From Celeribacter naphthalenivorans (lineage in GTDB: Bacteria > Pseudomonadota > Alphaproteobacteria > Rhodobacterales > Rhodobacteraceae), in the NCBI RefSeq assembly GCF_020524585.1, contig NZ_JAIVLK010000003.1:310001-374000 (forward strand): 64,000 nt of DNA, written 5' to 3'. Below are positions 1-10,001 of this stretch, piece after piece; the stretch's first letter is position 1, and the number at the start of each line of letters is the position of its first letter. The position numbers were made by a program, and so were the translations under genes. A model generated the notes under the pieces. That model was given only the letters and a program-made list of their open reading frames with translations, was not told where the DNA came from and did not search any database.

Positions 1-1809
1 TTGCGTCATGTTGTGGGGCTGATCGGGCGCGTTTTATCCTCTGAAGATTTGCTGGTCCTCTTGAAGCATCCGCTCTGTGCCCGCGGCACCCGAGACGATG
101 CCCCACAAGAGGATGCGCGCGGTTTCCACCTGCTTTGGACCCGCGAGCTTGAGGTACATCTGCGTCGCAAAACGCTCGCCTTCCCGACCCGTGAGAACCT
201 TCTGGAGTGGGCGATTAAATCTGGCGAAGACAAGGACGACAAAGACGCGCGGCTGTCATGGGCCGGCTGGGTCGCAGATCAAAGTGAACACTTTCATCAT
301 ACTGCAGAGGGGTCGCTCAAAACTCACCTCGATCGCCTGATTCAGCTGAGTTCGAGACTGGTTATGGGGCCAAACTCTACGGATGACAGCGAACTTTGGG
401 CACAACATGCCGGTCGCGAGGCGCGTCGCGTTGTCGAGACCCTGCATCGTGAAGCGGATCACGCTGGCACCATGACCACCATGGAGTTCGGCGATCTGTT
501 CCGGGCCATTCTGGGTCGCGAAACCGTCCGCGATCCATCTCCGAAACATCCGCAGGTTATGATTTGGGGGACACTTGAAGCGCGCGCGCTCGGTGCCGAT
601 TTGGCCATTTTGGGTGGTCTGAATGAAAACATTTGGCCGCAAAGCGTTGGGCAAGACCCTTGGTTCAGCCGCGATATGAGACGCCAAGCCGGACTTTTGT
701 CGCCGGAACAAAGCATCGGCCTGTCAGCGCACGATTTCCAACAAGCTGTCGCCGCCCCCGAGGTCATTCTGACCCGCGCGAAACGCGATGCAGAGGCGGA
801 GACGGTCGCCTCGCGCTGGCTTATTCGCCTGACCAACCTCATGTCCGGGATGTCCGATGCGGGGCGCACCGCCTTGGAACACATGCGCGCGCGCGGTTCC
901 GAATGGATTGCGCTGGCGGAACATTTGGACAAGCCAGAGTTTACCCTGCCGTCCGCCAAACGACCAAGCCCGCGTCCGCCCGTTGCGGCACGCCCGCGGC
1001 AGCTTTCCGTGACGCGTGTCGAAACCCTGATCCGTGACCCTTACGACATCTACGCAAGTCGGATTTTGCGGCTGAACAAGCTCGATCCCCTGAGCCGTGA
1101 GCCCGATGTGCGCGAAAGAGGCACAGCACTCCACGCGATTATGGAGAGCTATCTGTCGCAAATCGGTGAGGAAAGTCATGAGGAGGCGCTGGCGCGTTTT
1201 CTGACGGTGGCCGAAGAGGTTTTGGAACGCGAAGTGTCCTGGCCGTCTGCGCGCAGGGTTTGGTTTGGCCGTGTCCGGCGCATTGCCGATGGGCTTGTCA
1301 CGCGTGAGCGCGAAAGATTGGCCAAGGGCACGCCTGTCGGGATCGAGGCAAAAGGCGCTATGCATGTGCCCGAGGTGGATTTTTCACTGACCTGCAAGGC
1401 CGATCGGATTGATCGCAAAGAGGACGATACTTTCGTCATTTACGACTATAAATCCGGATCTCCGCCGACGGAAAAGCAGACGAAAATCTTCAACATTCAG
1501 CTTCATCTCGAAGCGGCGATGATGGAAGAGGGCAAATTTGAAAATGTGCCGATGGGGCGCGTGTCCGAAGTGGCCTATCTCGGATTGAACAACACGCTTT
1601 CGGAAACCGTCCTGCCACTTGAGCCCGCCGAAATTGATGAGGTCAAAGAAAAGCTGGTGCAGTTGATCCGCTCCTATGACAACCCGAACCTTGGGTATTC
1701 CGCGCGGCGGATGATGAAAACTGTGCGCTTTGAGACGGATTTCGAACATCTGTCCCGCTACGGAGAATGGTCCGACGCCGACACGCCTGTGCCGGAGGAT
1801 TTGGAATGA
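1..1809 (+). CDS. addB: AddB, double-strand break repair helicase-nuclease subunit (5' end missing)
   Basis: This is the C-terminal 602 residues of AddB; the gene is open at the window edge, so the N-terminal part lies upstream. AddB pairs with AddA in a RecBCD-like complex that resects double-strand breaks and loads RecA. A helicase-like segment with GGLNENIWP lies near fragment residues 204-212. The C-terminal PD-(D/E)XK nuclease is visible as ADRID (467-471) followed by YDYKSG (481-486), giving acidic residues and lysine D468, D482 and K484. The stop overlaps the addA start by four bases (ATGA), which suggests translational coupling. The addB-addA-trxA order is common in Rhodobacteraceae. 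Identity is confident; only the missing N-terminus limits the description. Confidence 0.93.
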   Translation: MRHVVGLIGRVLSSEDLLVLLKHPLCARGTRDDAPQEDARGFHLLWTRELEVHLRRKTLAFPTRENLLEWAIKSGEDKDDKDARLSWAGWVADQSEHFHHTAEGSLKTHLDRLIQLSSRLVMGPNSTDDSELWAQHAGREARRVVETLHREADHAGTMTTMEFGDLFRAILGRETVRDPSPKHPQVMIWGTLEARALGADLAILGGLNENIWPQSVGQDPWFSRDMRRQAGLLSPEQSIGLSAHDFQQAVAAPEVILTRAKRDAEAETVASRWLIRLTNLMSGMSDAGRTALEHMRARGSEWIALAEHLDKPEFTLPSAKRPSPRPPVAARPRQLSVTRVETLIRDPYDIYASRILRLNKLDPLSREPDVRERGTALHAIMESYLSQIGEESHEEALARFLTVAEEVLEREVSWPSARRVWFGRVRRIADGLVTRERERLAKGTPVGIEAKGAMHVPEVDFSLTCKADRIDRKEDDTFVIYDYKSGSPPTEKQTKIFNIQLHLEAAMMEEGKFENVPMGRVSEVAYLGLNNTLSETVLPLEPAEIDEVKEKLVQLIRSYDNPNLGYSARRMMKTVRFETDFEHLSRYGEWSDADTPVPEDLE

Positions 1810-4800
1810 CCGAGATGAACGAAGCCACCCGTCGCCAGCTCATGGCGGCGCGGCCTGATATGTCGACTTGGGTGTCGGCCAATGCAGGCTCAGGCAAGAC
1901 CAAGGTGTTGACGGATCGCGTGGCGCGCCTGTTGCTCGACGGCACACCACCGCAGCACATTCTCTGTCTGACCTACACCAAGGCGGCCGCCGCAGAGATG
2001 CAGAACCGGTTGTTCAAGCGGTTGGGTGATTGGGCAATGCTGCCTGATGCGGAACTGATCAAAGAGCTCACGACTCTTTCCCCTGAAAAGCAGCTTGATT
2101 CCGAGATTTTGCGTCACGCACGCACCCTGTTCGCTCGTGCGATTGAGACGCCGGGCGGTCTGAAAATTCAGACGATTCACTCGTTTTGTAGTGCACTCTT
2201 GCGTCGCTTTCCGCTTGAGGCGGGCGTGTCGCCGCAATTCAAGGAAATGGACGAACGCCAATCGCGGCGGATGGTGTCGGAGATCGTTGAAGACATCGCT
2301 CTTGGGCCACGCCGAGAAGTCATCGACGATGTTGCACTTTACGTCAGCGATCTTGATCTGACGGATTTGGCGCTCAGTGTGGTCGCCAAACGCGATCAGT
2401 TTTTGCACTACCCCGAGCAGGCTGACATTTGGCGCTGGTTTTCACTGCCTGAGGGCTATGACGAAGCACGGCTCATGGGAGATGTCTTTCTTGGCGGCGA
2501 AAAAGAGATGCTTCTTGACTGCGCGGCCCTCATGGAAAGCTCGAGTGCGGCGGATCAGAAAGTCGCCGTATTTTTTCGGTATTGGGCTCGATTAGAGCCT
2601 GATTTAAACTTGGTCGAAAGCCTGTGTGACAAGCTTTTGGCCGGTGAAAAAGCCAAGACCAACCCGCTCGGTACGAAATTCTACGCGCAGCACTCAAGCC
2701 TTCCAACACGAAAACTGATCGACGCACATCCCGGCGCTTTTGATCGCCTAGAGGCCTTTATGAAGCGTGTGGAGGCGGTGAGACCGCATCTCTTTGGTCT
2801 CAAAGACGCGCGCAAAACGCTTGCGCTTCATCGCTTTGCGCAAGAAATTCTGCCACTCTACATGGAGCGCAAAGCGCAGCTTGGCCTGTTGGATTTCGAC
2901 GATATGATCCGCCGTGCACGAGATCTTTTGTCAATCTCGAACGTGTCGCAATGGGTGCTGTATCGCCTCGATGGTGGGATCGACCACATCCTTGTGGATG
3001 AGGCCCAAGACACCAGCCCCGATCAATGGCGCGTTGTGCAACTTTTAGCCGGGGAGTTCACAGCGGGCGAGGGCGCGCGGGCGGATGTGACCCGGACGAT
3101 CTTTGTCGTGGGCGATCACAAACAGTCGATTTACTCCTTTCAAGGCGCCGCACCCGACGCCTTTGATGAGATGAAAGCGCATTTTGGCGAGCGTTTGAAT
3201 GCCGTCGGTCAGCCGCTTCAAGACCTCTCGCTGCAATATTCCTTCCGCTCTTCACCTGCTATTTTGACGGCGACCGACAAAGTTTTTGCGGCGGTCAATG
3301 GCGAGGGCGTTGGAGGTATCCCGGAGCATATCGCGTTTTTTGACGACATTCCGGGGCGAGTGGACCTTTGGTCTTTGGAAGAGCCCGAGGACCTGTCGAA
3401 AGAGGATAAGGAGGAGCGCGAGAAAGAAGAAAGCCGATGGGAAGACCCGATTGATGTGATCCACCCGGAGGAGCCGAACCCGAGACTGGCGAAACGGATC
3501 GCTAATTTCGTGGCCGAACAACTCGCTCATGGCTCTATTCCTGAAAAAAACGGGGTAGGGCGGCGGATCGAACCCGGCGATATTTTGATTCTTGTTCAAA
3601 GGCGCTCCCCTTTGTTCCGTCTGATCCTCAAGGAGCTAAAATCCCACCCCGCCGCGATCCCTGTCGCCGGGGCGGATCGCATGACGCTGGGCGAAGAAAT
3701 GGCGGTCAAAGACCTGCGGTCTCTGCTCGCATTTCTGTCCCTGCAAGACGACGATCTGGCGCTCGCCGAAACATTGAAATCTCCGCTTTTCAACTGGTCG
3801 GAACGCGATCTCTACCAACTCGCTCATGGTCGAACGACGATTACGCTTTGGCGGTCGCTCTATGAGCGGCGGAAGGAGTGGCCGGAGACCTACGCAGTTC
3901 TCGAAGACTTGCGACAAACCTCTGATTTCCTTCGACCTTACGACCTGATCGAACGCGTTCTGATCCGTCATGAGGGACGGCGCAAATTCATCGCGCGCCT
4001 TGGCAAAGAGGCCGAAGACGGACTCGATGCGCTTTTGCATCAGGCGCGCAATTATGAGACTTCGGAAACGCCCAGTCTCACGGGCTTCATCGCCTGGCTC
4101 GAGTCCCAAACCATCCAACTCAAACGTGTGCTCGATGAAAACTCGAACCTCGTGCGGGTGATGACGGCGCATGGCTCGAAAGGGTTGGAAGCGCCCATCG
4201 TGATCCTGCCTGACACGTTGAAAACGCTGCGTGAAACGCGGGATGAATTCATCACACCGCAAGAAGGTCAGATCGTTTGGAAAGGCGCCTCGGGTCAAAG
4301 GTCCGATCTGACAAAAGAGACCCTAAACCAGCTCAAAATGCGTGATCTGGAAGAAGATCGGCGTCTTTTGTATGTGGCAATGACCCGTGCCGAAAAATGG
4401 CTGATCGTTTGTGGTGCGGGCAAGGATACGCCGGGAACGTGGTACGATCTGGTGAAAAACGGAGTGAGTGCCCTTGAGACGGATAGCGTTGAACTCGCCG
4501 GCTTCATGGGGACGCGCTATGCCATCGGCGACTGGCCAGAGGCGTCAAAGTCGCCGAATTCTGTGCGGGAAAAAGATGGTTTTTTGCCGGATTGGGCTCG
4601 AATCTTTGCCGAAGCCCCCTCCGAGAGAACACAGCGCATCTCGCCGTCTGACCTCGGCGGCGCCAAGGCGCTTTCCGGGGAAGAGACCAGTCTCGACAAA
4701 GAGGCCGCAATGCGCCGCGGGAGCCAGCTTCACAAGCTGATCGAAGTCTTGCCGGAGGTGAGCGAAGAGCGTCGCGAAGAGGTGGCGCGCTTTGTTCTTT

Positions 4801-5225
4801 CCGCGGGCGAAGAAGCCGCTCTCGAAAGTGAAATTCCCAAACTGATGCACGAGGCGCTAGGTGTTCTCAATCAGACCTATGACTGGGATGTTTTTGGCCC
4901 ACATTCGCTGTCAGAGGTGCCCTATACAGCCACACTCACCACAACTCTCGGCGACCAGATCATTCAGGGCATCATCGACCGCCTGATCATCACACCCGAA
5001 AAAGTGCAGATCGTGGATTACAAATCCAACACCGTGATCCCGGAGCGCGTCGAGGATATCCCAGAGGGTCTTTTGCGCCAACTCGGCGCCTATGCGCAGG
5101 CCTGTCAGGAGATTTACCCGGATCGGGAAATCGAAGTGGCGCTTCTTTGGACAAAAACCGCCACGCTGTGCCCTGTTCCTCTCGATATCGTGATGGCAAG
5201 TCTGGCTTGCACCGCCACATCTTGA
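1806..5225 (+). CDS. addA: AddA, double-strand break repair helicase-nuclease
   Basis: 1139-residue UvrD-type superfamily I helicase fused to a C-terminal nuclease, the partner of AddB in recombinational repair. Walker A is AGSGKT at residues 27-32. The motif II region reads VDEAQDTSPDQW near 395-407, and a late helicase motif contains VMTAHGSKGLEAP. The C-terminal nuclease motif is IIDRLI followed by VDYKSN near 1069-1074. The ATG at 1806 is chosen because it overlaps the addB stop as ATGA; the frame stays open 39 bases further upstream, but that part lies inside addB. Length and motif order fit the alphaproteobacterial AddA family. No frameshift is seen. Confidence 0.95.
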   Translation: MTEMNEATRRQLMAARPDMSTWVSANAGSGKTKVLTDRVARLLLDGTPPQHILCLTYTKAAAAEMQNRLFKRLGDWAMLPDAELIKELTTLSPEKQLDSEILRHARTLFARAIETPGGLKIQTIHSFCSALLRRFPLEAGVSPQFKEMDERQSRRMVSEIVEDIALGPRREVIDDVALYVSDLDLTDLALSVVAKRDQFLHYPEQADIWRWFSLPEGYDEARLMGDVFLGGEKEMLLDCAALMESSSAADQKVAVFFRYWARLEPDLNLVESLCDKLLAGEKAKTNPLGTKFYAQHSSLPTRKLIDAHPGAFDRLEAFMKRVEAVRPHLFGLKDARKTLALHRFAQEILPLYMERKAQLGLLDFDDMIRRARDLLSISNVSQWVLYRLDGGIDHILVDEAQDTSPDQWRVVQLLAGEFTAGEGARADVTRTIFVVGDHKQSIYSFQGAAPDAFDEMKAHFGERLNAVGQPLQDLSLQYSFRSSPAILTATDKVFAAVNGEGVGGIPEHIAFFDDIPGRVDLWSLEEPEDLSKEDKEEREKEESRWEDPIDVIHPEEPNPRLAKRIANFVAEQLAHGSIPEKNGVGRRIEPGDILILVQRRSPLFRLILKELKSHPAAIPVAGADRMTLGEEMAVKDLRSLLAFLSLQDDDLALAETLKSPLFNWSERDLYQLAHGRTTITLWRSLYERRKEWPETYAVLEDLRQTSDFLRPYDLIERVLIRHEGRRKFIARLGKEAEDGLDALLHQARNYETSETPSLTGFIAWLESQTIQLKRVLDENSNLVRVMTAHGSKGLEAPIVILPDTLKTLRETRDEFITPQEGQIVWKGASGQRSDLTKETLNQLKMRDLEEDRRLLYVAMTRAEKWLIVCGAGKDTPGTWYDLVKNGVSALETDSVELAGFMGTRYAIGDWPEASKSPNSVREKDGFLPDWARIFAEAPSERTQRISPSDLGGAKALSGEETSLDKEAAMRRGSQLHKLIEVLPEVSEERREEVARFVLSAGEEAALESEIPKLMHEALGVLNQTYDWDVFGPHSLSEVPYTATLTTTLGDQIIQGIIDRLIITPEKVQIVDYKSNTVIPERVEDIPEGLLRQLGAYAQACQEIYPDREIEVALLWTKTATLCPVPLDIVMASLACTATS

Positions 5226-5282
5226 CCCAACAGAGGCAGAGGCATAGGTTTTTGCTCAAGTACAAAATTCAGGAGAAGCCTC

Positions 5283-5603
5283 ATGGCAACTGTAAAAGTC
5301 AGCGATGACACGTTCAGCACCGAAGTTCTCGAATCCGACATCCCCGTGGTTGTCGATTTCTGGGCGGAATGGTGCGGCCCGTGTAAACAAATCGGCCCGT
5401 CCCTCGAAGAACTGTCCGAGGAACTCGACGGCAAAGTCAAAATCGTCAAAGTGAACGTCGATGAGAACCCGAACGCACCGGCACAATTCGGTGTGCGCTC
5501 GATCCCGGCGCTGTTCATGTTCAAAGGCGGCGAAGTCGTGTCCAATAAAATCGGCGCGGCACCGAAGGCAGCTTTGGCCAACTGGATCAGCGAAGAGGCC
5601 TGA
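5283..5603 (+). CDS. trxA: Thioredoxin
   Basis: 106-residue cytoplasmic dithiol-disulfide oxidoreductase that reduces protein disulfides and is itself reduced by thioredoxin reductase. The active site WCGPC is at residues 30-34, and the cis-proline segment SIPALFMF lies near 72-79. Length and fold signature are those of classical thioredoxin 1. A clear ribosome-binding site (AGGAGAAG) precedes the ATG. It follows addA after 57 bases in the same direction and is closed by a strong hairpin terminator, so it may be the end of the addBA transcript or have its own promoter. Confidence 0.96.
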   Translation: MATVKVSDDTFSTEVLESDIPVVVDFWAEWCGPCKQIGPSLEELSEELDGKVKIVKVNVDENPNAPAQFGVRSIPALFMFKGGEVVSNKIGAAPKAALANWISEEA

Positions 5604-5627
5604 TCCCGTCTCACGAATTTGGAATTC

Positions 5628-5652
5628 GGGCGCCCAATGTGGCGCCCTTTTT
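5628..5652 (+). terminator. Rho-independent terminator after trxA
   Basis: A 7-bp perfect GC stem (GGGCGCC / GGCGCCC) with a short loop is followed by five T residues, 24 bases after the trxA stop. It separates trxA from hslV. Confidence 0.85.
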
Positions 5653-5727
5653 CATGCGCGTTTGGTCCCCATGGTTGCACCCGGCCCATTGCGCCCTCAT
5701 ATAGATTGCCAAGCGAAAGGACCTCTT

Positions 5728-6285
5728 ATGTCGAAAGAAGAATTTCCCGGCTGGCATGGCACGACAATCATCGGCGTGCGGCGCGGTGGTGAAGTGGTTG
5801 TGGCTGGTGACGGTCAAGTGAGCCTTGGCCAAACGGTGATCAAAGGCACGGCGCGCAAAGTGCGGCGGTTGTCGCCGGGCGGGCAAGACGTGGTGTGCGG
5901 CTTTGCCGGATCGACCGCCGATGCGTTCACGCTTTTGGAGCGGCTTGAAACGAAATTGGAGGCCACGCCAGGGCAATTGGCCCGCGCCTGTGTTGAGCTG
6001 GCAAAAGATTGGCGCACCGACAAATACCTGTCGAAACTCGAAGCCATGCTGATCGTCACCGATGGCGACACGCTTTTGGTCGTAACCGGCGCAGGGGACG
6101 TTTTGGAGCCCGAGCATGACATCGCGGCCATCGGATCGGGCGGGAATTTCGCGCTCGCCGCCGCGCGCGGTCTCATGGAAACCGACAAGGACGCGGAAAG
6201 CATTGCACGCGACGCGATGAAGATCGCCTCCGACATCTGTGTCTACACCAATGGCAACCTCACGGTTGAGAAGATTAGCAAATGA
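5728..6285 (+). CDS. hslV: HslV, peptidase subunit of the HslVU (ClpQY) protease
   Basis: 185-residue proteasome-like threonine peptidase that forms double hexamers and degrades proteins unfolded by HslU. The sequence HGTTIIGVR puts the catalytic N-terminal threonine at about residue 12 after removal of a short propeptide, as in other alphaproteobacterial HslV. The [15 protein letters not shown] segment is typical of the family. The ATG at 5728 is chosen because it gives this short propeptide; the frame extends upstream only into the terminator and trxA. The stop overlaps the hslU start (ATGA), giving a two-gene operon. Confidence 0.96.
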   Translation: MSKEEFPGWHGTTIIGVRRGGEVVVAGDGQVSLGQTVIKGTARKVRRLSPGGQDVVCGFAGSTADAFTLLERLETKLEATPGQLARACVELAKDWRTDKYLSKLEAMLIVTDGDTLLVVTGAGDVLEPEHDIAAIGSGGNFALAAARGLMETDKDAESIARDAMKIASDICVYTNGNLTVEKISK

Positions 6286-7586
6286 CTGACCTGACCCCCC
6301 GCGAAATCGTTTCCGAACTGGACCGTTTTATCATCGGTCAGAATGACGCCAAACGTGCCGTTGCCGTCGCTTTGCGCAACCGTTGGCGGCGCAAGCAGCT
6401 GTCCGATGATCTGCGTGACGAGGTATATCCGAAAAACATCCTGATGATCGGGCCAACCGGCGTGGGCAAGACGGAGATTTCCCGTCGTCTCGCCAAACTC
6501 GCCAAAGCGCCCTTCATCAAGGTCGAAGCCACGAAATTCACCGAGGTTGGCTATGTCGGTCGCGATGTGGAACAGATCGTGCGCGATCTCGTCGATGCGG
6601 CGATTTCCCAGACCCGCGAGCAGATGCGCGACGATGTGAAAACCAAGGCCCAGGAAGCCGCCGAAGAACGCGTGATCGAAGCCATCGCTGGCTCCGACGC
6701 CCGAGAACAGACCCGCGAGATGTTCCGCAAAAAACTGCGCTCCGGCGAGTTGGACAACACGGTGATTGAGCTTGATCTACAAGACAGCGCGATGCCGATG
6801 GGCATGTTCGAAGTCCCCGGCCAACCGCAAATGGGCGGCGCGATGAACCTCGGCGATATCTTCGGCAAGGCCTTTGGTGGCCGCACCGTGAAAAAGAAAA
6901 TGACCGTCGCCGAGAGCTATGATGTGCTCATTGGCGAAGAGGCCGACAAACTGTTGGACGATGAAACCGTGACCCGTGTGGCGCTTGAATCCGTGCAGGA
7001 AAACGGCATCGTGTTCCTCGACGAGATCGACAAGGTTTGCGCCCGGCAAGAGGCACGTGGCGGCGATGTTTCACGTGAAGGCGTGCAGCGCGATCTGTTG
7101 CCGCTCATTGAGGGCACCACGGTGTCCACCAAACACGGCCCGGTGAAAACGGATCACATCCTGTTCATCGCCTCTGGTGCGTTCCACATCGCCAAGCCTT
7201 CGGATTTGTTGCCGGAATTGCAGGGGCGTTTGCCGATCCGTGTCGAACTTCGCGCACTGGAAGAGGGTGATTTCGTCCGCATTCTGACCGAAACCGACAA
7301 TGCGTTGACGCTGCAATATAAGGCGCTGATGGAGACCGAAGAGGTCGAAGTCACCTTTTCTGAGGATGGGATCGCAGCGATTGCGAAACTGGCGGCCGAT
7401 GTAAACAGTTCGGTCGAGAATATCGGCGCGCGGCGGCTTTATACGATCATGGAGCGGGTGTTCGAGGAATTGTCTTTCGCAGCACCCGACAAGCCCGGCG
7501 AAAAGATCACGGTCGATGCCGCTTATGTGCATGACCACGTCGATGAAATGGCCAAGGCAGCGGATGTCAGCCGCTATATGCTCTAA
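6282..7586 (+). CDS. hslU: HslU, ATPase subunit of the HslVU protease
   Basis: 434-residue AAA+ unfoldase that feeds substrates to HslV. Walker A is GPTGVGKT at residues 57-64 and Walker B is VFLDEID near 246-252, followed by the sensor and C-terminal domain ending SRYML, whose tail docks into HslV. An I-domain insertion lies between the Walker motifs. Starts within the hslV stop. Its stop at 7584-7586 directly abuts the stop of the convergent smr gene, leaving no terminator space. A 13/16 match to the parS sequence occurs inside the gene at 7067-7082. Confidence 0.97.
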   Translation: MTDLTPREIVSELDRFIIGQNDAKRAVAVALRNRWRRKQLSDDLRDEVYPKNILMIGPTGVGKTEISRRLAKLAKAPFIKVEATKFTEVGYVGRDVEQIVRDLVDAAISQTREQMRDDVKTKAQEAAEERVIEAIAGSDAREQTREMFRKKLRSGELDNTVIELDLQDSAMPMGMFEVPGQPQMGGAMNLGDIFGKAFGGRTVKKKMTVAESYDVLIGEEADKLLDDETVTRVALESVQENGIVFLDEIDKVCARQEARGGDVSREGVQRDLLPLIEGTTVSTKHGPVKTDHILFIASGAFHIAKPSDLLPELQGRLPIRVELRALEEGDFVRILTETDNALTLQYKALMETEEVEVTFSEDGIAAIAKLAADVNSSVENIGARRLYTIMERVFEELSFAAPDKPGEKITVDAAYVHDHVDEMAKAADVSRYML

Positions 7587-8192
7587 CTACTTCTTGCGGC
7601 GCAGGTAGACGTAATAGGCGCCTGTGCCGCCATGTTTGAGATGGGCCTCAGTGACCTGAAGCACCGCATCGCGCAATGGCGCCATGTGCAGCCAATGCGG
7701 GACCTGGTGTTTCAAGACGCCTTTTCGCACGGGGATGGGACCGTCGTCGTCGCGATGTTTGCCCTTGCCGGTGATCACCAAAACCAGCCGCCGGTCCATC
7801 GCCCAAGAACTTAGAATAAACCGTGTGAGCGCGGGGTGGGCTTGGGCAATCGTCATACCGTGAAGGTCGATGCGGCCTTCGGGGGCGAGATTGCCTTTGC
7901 GCATTTTACCGAATTTCTTGCGGTCCATCCTGAGCGGGGCTTGCGCCAACCGGTCCGAGATAGACGGGGCAAGATCATGGCCGGTCATACCGCCCGCCGC
8001 ATGTCTTCCGATCTCCAGATCGAAATCGAAAGGCTCTCGAACAATCGGTGCGGTGGGTTTCGGCAGGTTCGGTTTTTCGGGACGGGCCAAAGGGGCAGGG
8101 GCCTTTGAGATATGCAGAGGTTTTGCCGTCTTTTTCACGGCATTCCACAGCCCCTTATCCTCTTCGCTCAGGGTTTTCTTGCGCCGGCTCAC
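7587..8192 (-). CDS. Smr/MutS2-domain protein
   Basis: 201-residue protein with a low-complexity, proline-rich N-terminal half and a C-terminal Smr domain. The domain hallmarks are RIDLHGMT (DLHG at 109-112) and VITGKGKH (TGKGKH at 141-146). Smr domains of this stand-alone type are putative DNA or RNA endonucleases, but a precise cellular role is not established. It is the last gene of a three-gene minus-strand group (Tim44-like, mltA, smr); its start overlaps the mltA stop by four bases. The family call is firm; the function remains open. Confidence 0.9.
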   Translation of the reverse strand: MSRRKKTLSEEDKGLWNAVKKTAKPLHISKAPAPLARPEKPNLPKPTAPIVREPFDFDLEIGRHAAGGMTGHDLAPSISDRLAQAPLRMDRKKFGKMRKGNLAPEGRIDLHGMTIAQAHPALTRFILSSWAMDRRLVLVITGKGKHRDDDGPIPVRKGVLKHQVPHWLHMAPLRDAVLQVTEAHLKHGGTGAYYVYLRRKK

Positions 8193-9229
8193 CCTTCTGC
8201 CCTTTCCTCATAAGCATAGGCCAGCTGGATCGGCAAAAGCACAACCATACGCCCGGGATCACGGATTTTCCCGGCCTGATCGCCCGCAAGATCCCCCGTG
8301 CCGAAAAAAATATCGGCCCGCTGGGCGCCTTTGATGGCTGACCCCGTGTCTTGGGCAATCATGAGACGGTGCAGAGGCTCTGCGCCCTCTTTCTCGATCC
8401 AAACCGGCGCGCCTAAAGGCACGAATTTCGGATCGACCGCGATGGAGCGCATCGTGGTGATCGAGCGATGCATGGCCCCGATCGGGCCTTTCTCGGCGGG
8501 CAAACGCGGCAGTTCGCGAAAGAACACATAGGAGGGGTTGAAGTTCAAAAGCGCCTCGCCCTCAATCGGATTGCGCCGCACCCAGTTCTGGATCACTTTC
8601 GCGGAGACTTGATGCGCGTCATAAACCCCGCGCCGGATCAATTCCTGTCCGATGGAGCGGTAATTGCGGCCATTGTGGCCCCCGTAGCCGATGCGCATGA
8701 CAGAGCCGTTTTCCAGACGAATACGACCGGAGCCTTGGACCTGAAGGAAAAACAGCTCGACCGGATCATCGACCCAGGCAATCTCAAGCCCCCGCCCAGC
8801 AAGCGCACCCTCGGAGATGTCCTGACGGGCCAGATAGGCTTCGCCAGAGACGACATCGGGCGGCATGCGGTAGATGGGATAACGATAGCGCGCGGTTTGA
8901 AAGCGGGAGCCGCGCAGTTCGGGTTCGAAGTAGCCGGTGAACAGCGGCTCTGCGCCGTCTTCGATCAGGACCGGACGGAACAGCAACTCAAAAAAGCTCC
9001 GCGCATCATTGGTGGTCTGAGCAAAAGCACAGAGCTGCGGCCATTCTGGCGCGTCAATGAGATCACAGGTCTCGCGAAAAACGGAAAGAGCCGCGGCGTG
9101 ATCGTCCGCGGCCCATCCGGGTAGGTCATCGAAAGAGAGGACACGCACCATCATGTCATCCGAGGATGACGCCGGCGCGTTCAAAGCCAGCAAGGCTGCA
9201 AAAGCCGCAGGCGCCAGCTTTCTCCACAT
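8189..9229 (-). CDS. mltA: Membrane-bound lytic murein transglycosylase A
   Basis: 346-residue exported enzyme that cleaves peptidoglycan glycan strands to form 1,6-anhydro-MurNAc ends. The N-terminus is a short signal peptide (positive charge, then an Ala/Leu-rich core to about residue 22). No lipobox cysteine is visible, so this copy may be periplasmic rather than a lipoprotein. The MltA barrel domain occupies the middle and a 3D domain the C-terminus, with AQDTGSAIKG at 292-301 and RADIFFG following; aspartates at 294 and about 306 fit the catalytic pattern. The start overlaps the preceding gene's stop by one base. Confidence 0.92.
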   Translation of the reverse strand: MWRKLAPAAFAALLALNAPASSSDDMMVRVLSFDDLPGWAADDHAAALSVFRETCDLIDAPEWPQLCAFAQTTNDARSFFELLFRPVLIEDGAEPLFTGYFEPELRGSRFQTARYRYPIYRMPPDVVSGEAYLARQDISEGALAGRGLEIAWVDDPVELFFLQVQGSGRIRLENGSVMRIGYGGHNGRNYRSIGQELIRRGVYDAHQVSAKVIQNWVRRNPIEGEALLNFNPSYVFFRELPRLPAEKGPIGAMHRSITTMRSIAVDPKFVPLGAPVWIEKEGAEPLHRLMIAQDTGSAIKGAQRADIFFGTGDLAGDQAGKIRDPGRMVVLLPIQLAYAYEERAEG

Positions 9230-9894
9230 CAGGCACCGGTCGCGACAAGCTGCCAGTTGGGATCGTCGCTGTTCAGGTGACGTGCAAAGGTCCAGATGTC
9301 TTTCTGACGATTGATCGCTTTGGGGTCGCCCTGAACGATTTCGCCCTCGGCATTGCGCACGACGGAGGAGGTTTCGCCAACAAAGCGGATCTTGATCTCG
9401 GCCTCGTCGGTGGCACGATCCAGATCGGCGTCGATGATCTGAAGCTCACGCAGGCCGACGAATTGGCTCTCGATGGTCAGGCCTTTGGACTGGCGATCCT
9501 CAACCACAGAAGAGAAAGCCTCATAGACATCTTCGGACAGAAACGGCTGGATGCTTTCAAGCTCGTCATGCTCAAAGGCCATCAGGATCATCTCATAGGC
9601 GCCGCGCGCACCGGAGAGGAATTCGCTGACATTAAAGCTCGGGTCCACACGTTTGATCGCGGCGAGATTATCGGCGGCACGGGTGCCGGCCTCGACATTG
9701 TCGATGATGTCGTGATCAACACCGCCCTCAATCACCTCGAAGTCGCGTTTGACGGCCGTGGCCTCCTCGGCCCCCGGAAAATCAGCGCGCGGCTTTTCAA
9801 ACCCTTCGCGGGTGCCCAAAACACTGCGCAGGCGCAGGATCAGGAAAATGGCAATGCCCGCGAGGACAAGAATGGAAAGAAGGGAATTCCCCAT
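9229..9894 (-). CDS. Tim44-like (TimA family) inner-membrane adaptor protein
   Basis: 221-residue protein with one N-terminal membrane anchor (LLSILVLAGIAIFLILRL, about residues 4-21) and a C-terminal Tim44-like domain, related to the mitochondrial import motor component. In alphaproteobacteria these are putative adaptors with no firmly established function. The ATG at 9894 is chosen because GGAG lies 10 bases upstream and the hydrophobic anchor follows directly; the frame stays open to 9957 but that adds a poorly conserved charged leader. First gene of the group with mltA and smr, divergent from fxsA. Confidence 0.85.
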   Translation of the reverse strand: MGNSLLSILVLAGIAIFLILRLRSVLGTREGFEKPRADFPGAEEATAVKRDFEVIEGGVDHDIIDNVEAGTRAADNLAAIKRVDPSFNVSEFLSGARGAYEMILMAFEHDELESIQPFLSEDVYEAFSSVVEDRQSKGLTIESQFVGLRELQIIDADLDRATDEAEIKIRFVGETSSVVRNAEGEIVQGDPKAINRQKDIWTFARHLNSDDPNWQLVATGA

Positions 9895-10001
9895 CGGCGG
9901 TCGATCTCCGTTCAAACGTAGAAATAACTGTGTTCCGACCTTATGTAGGTGACGCACCCCGCCAAGTCTACCTGTGGGGGCAAGAATAGAAAGGACTTCT
10001 C

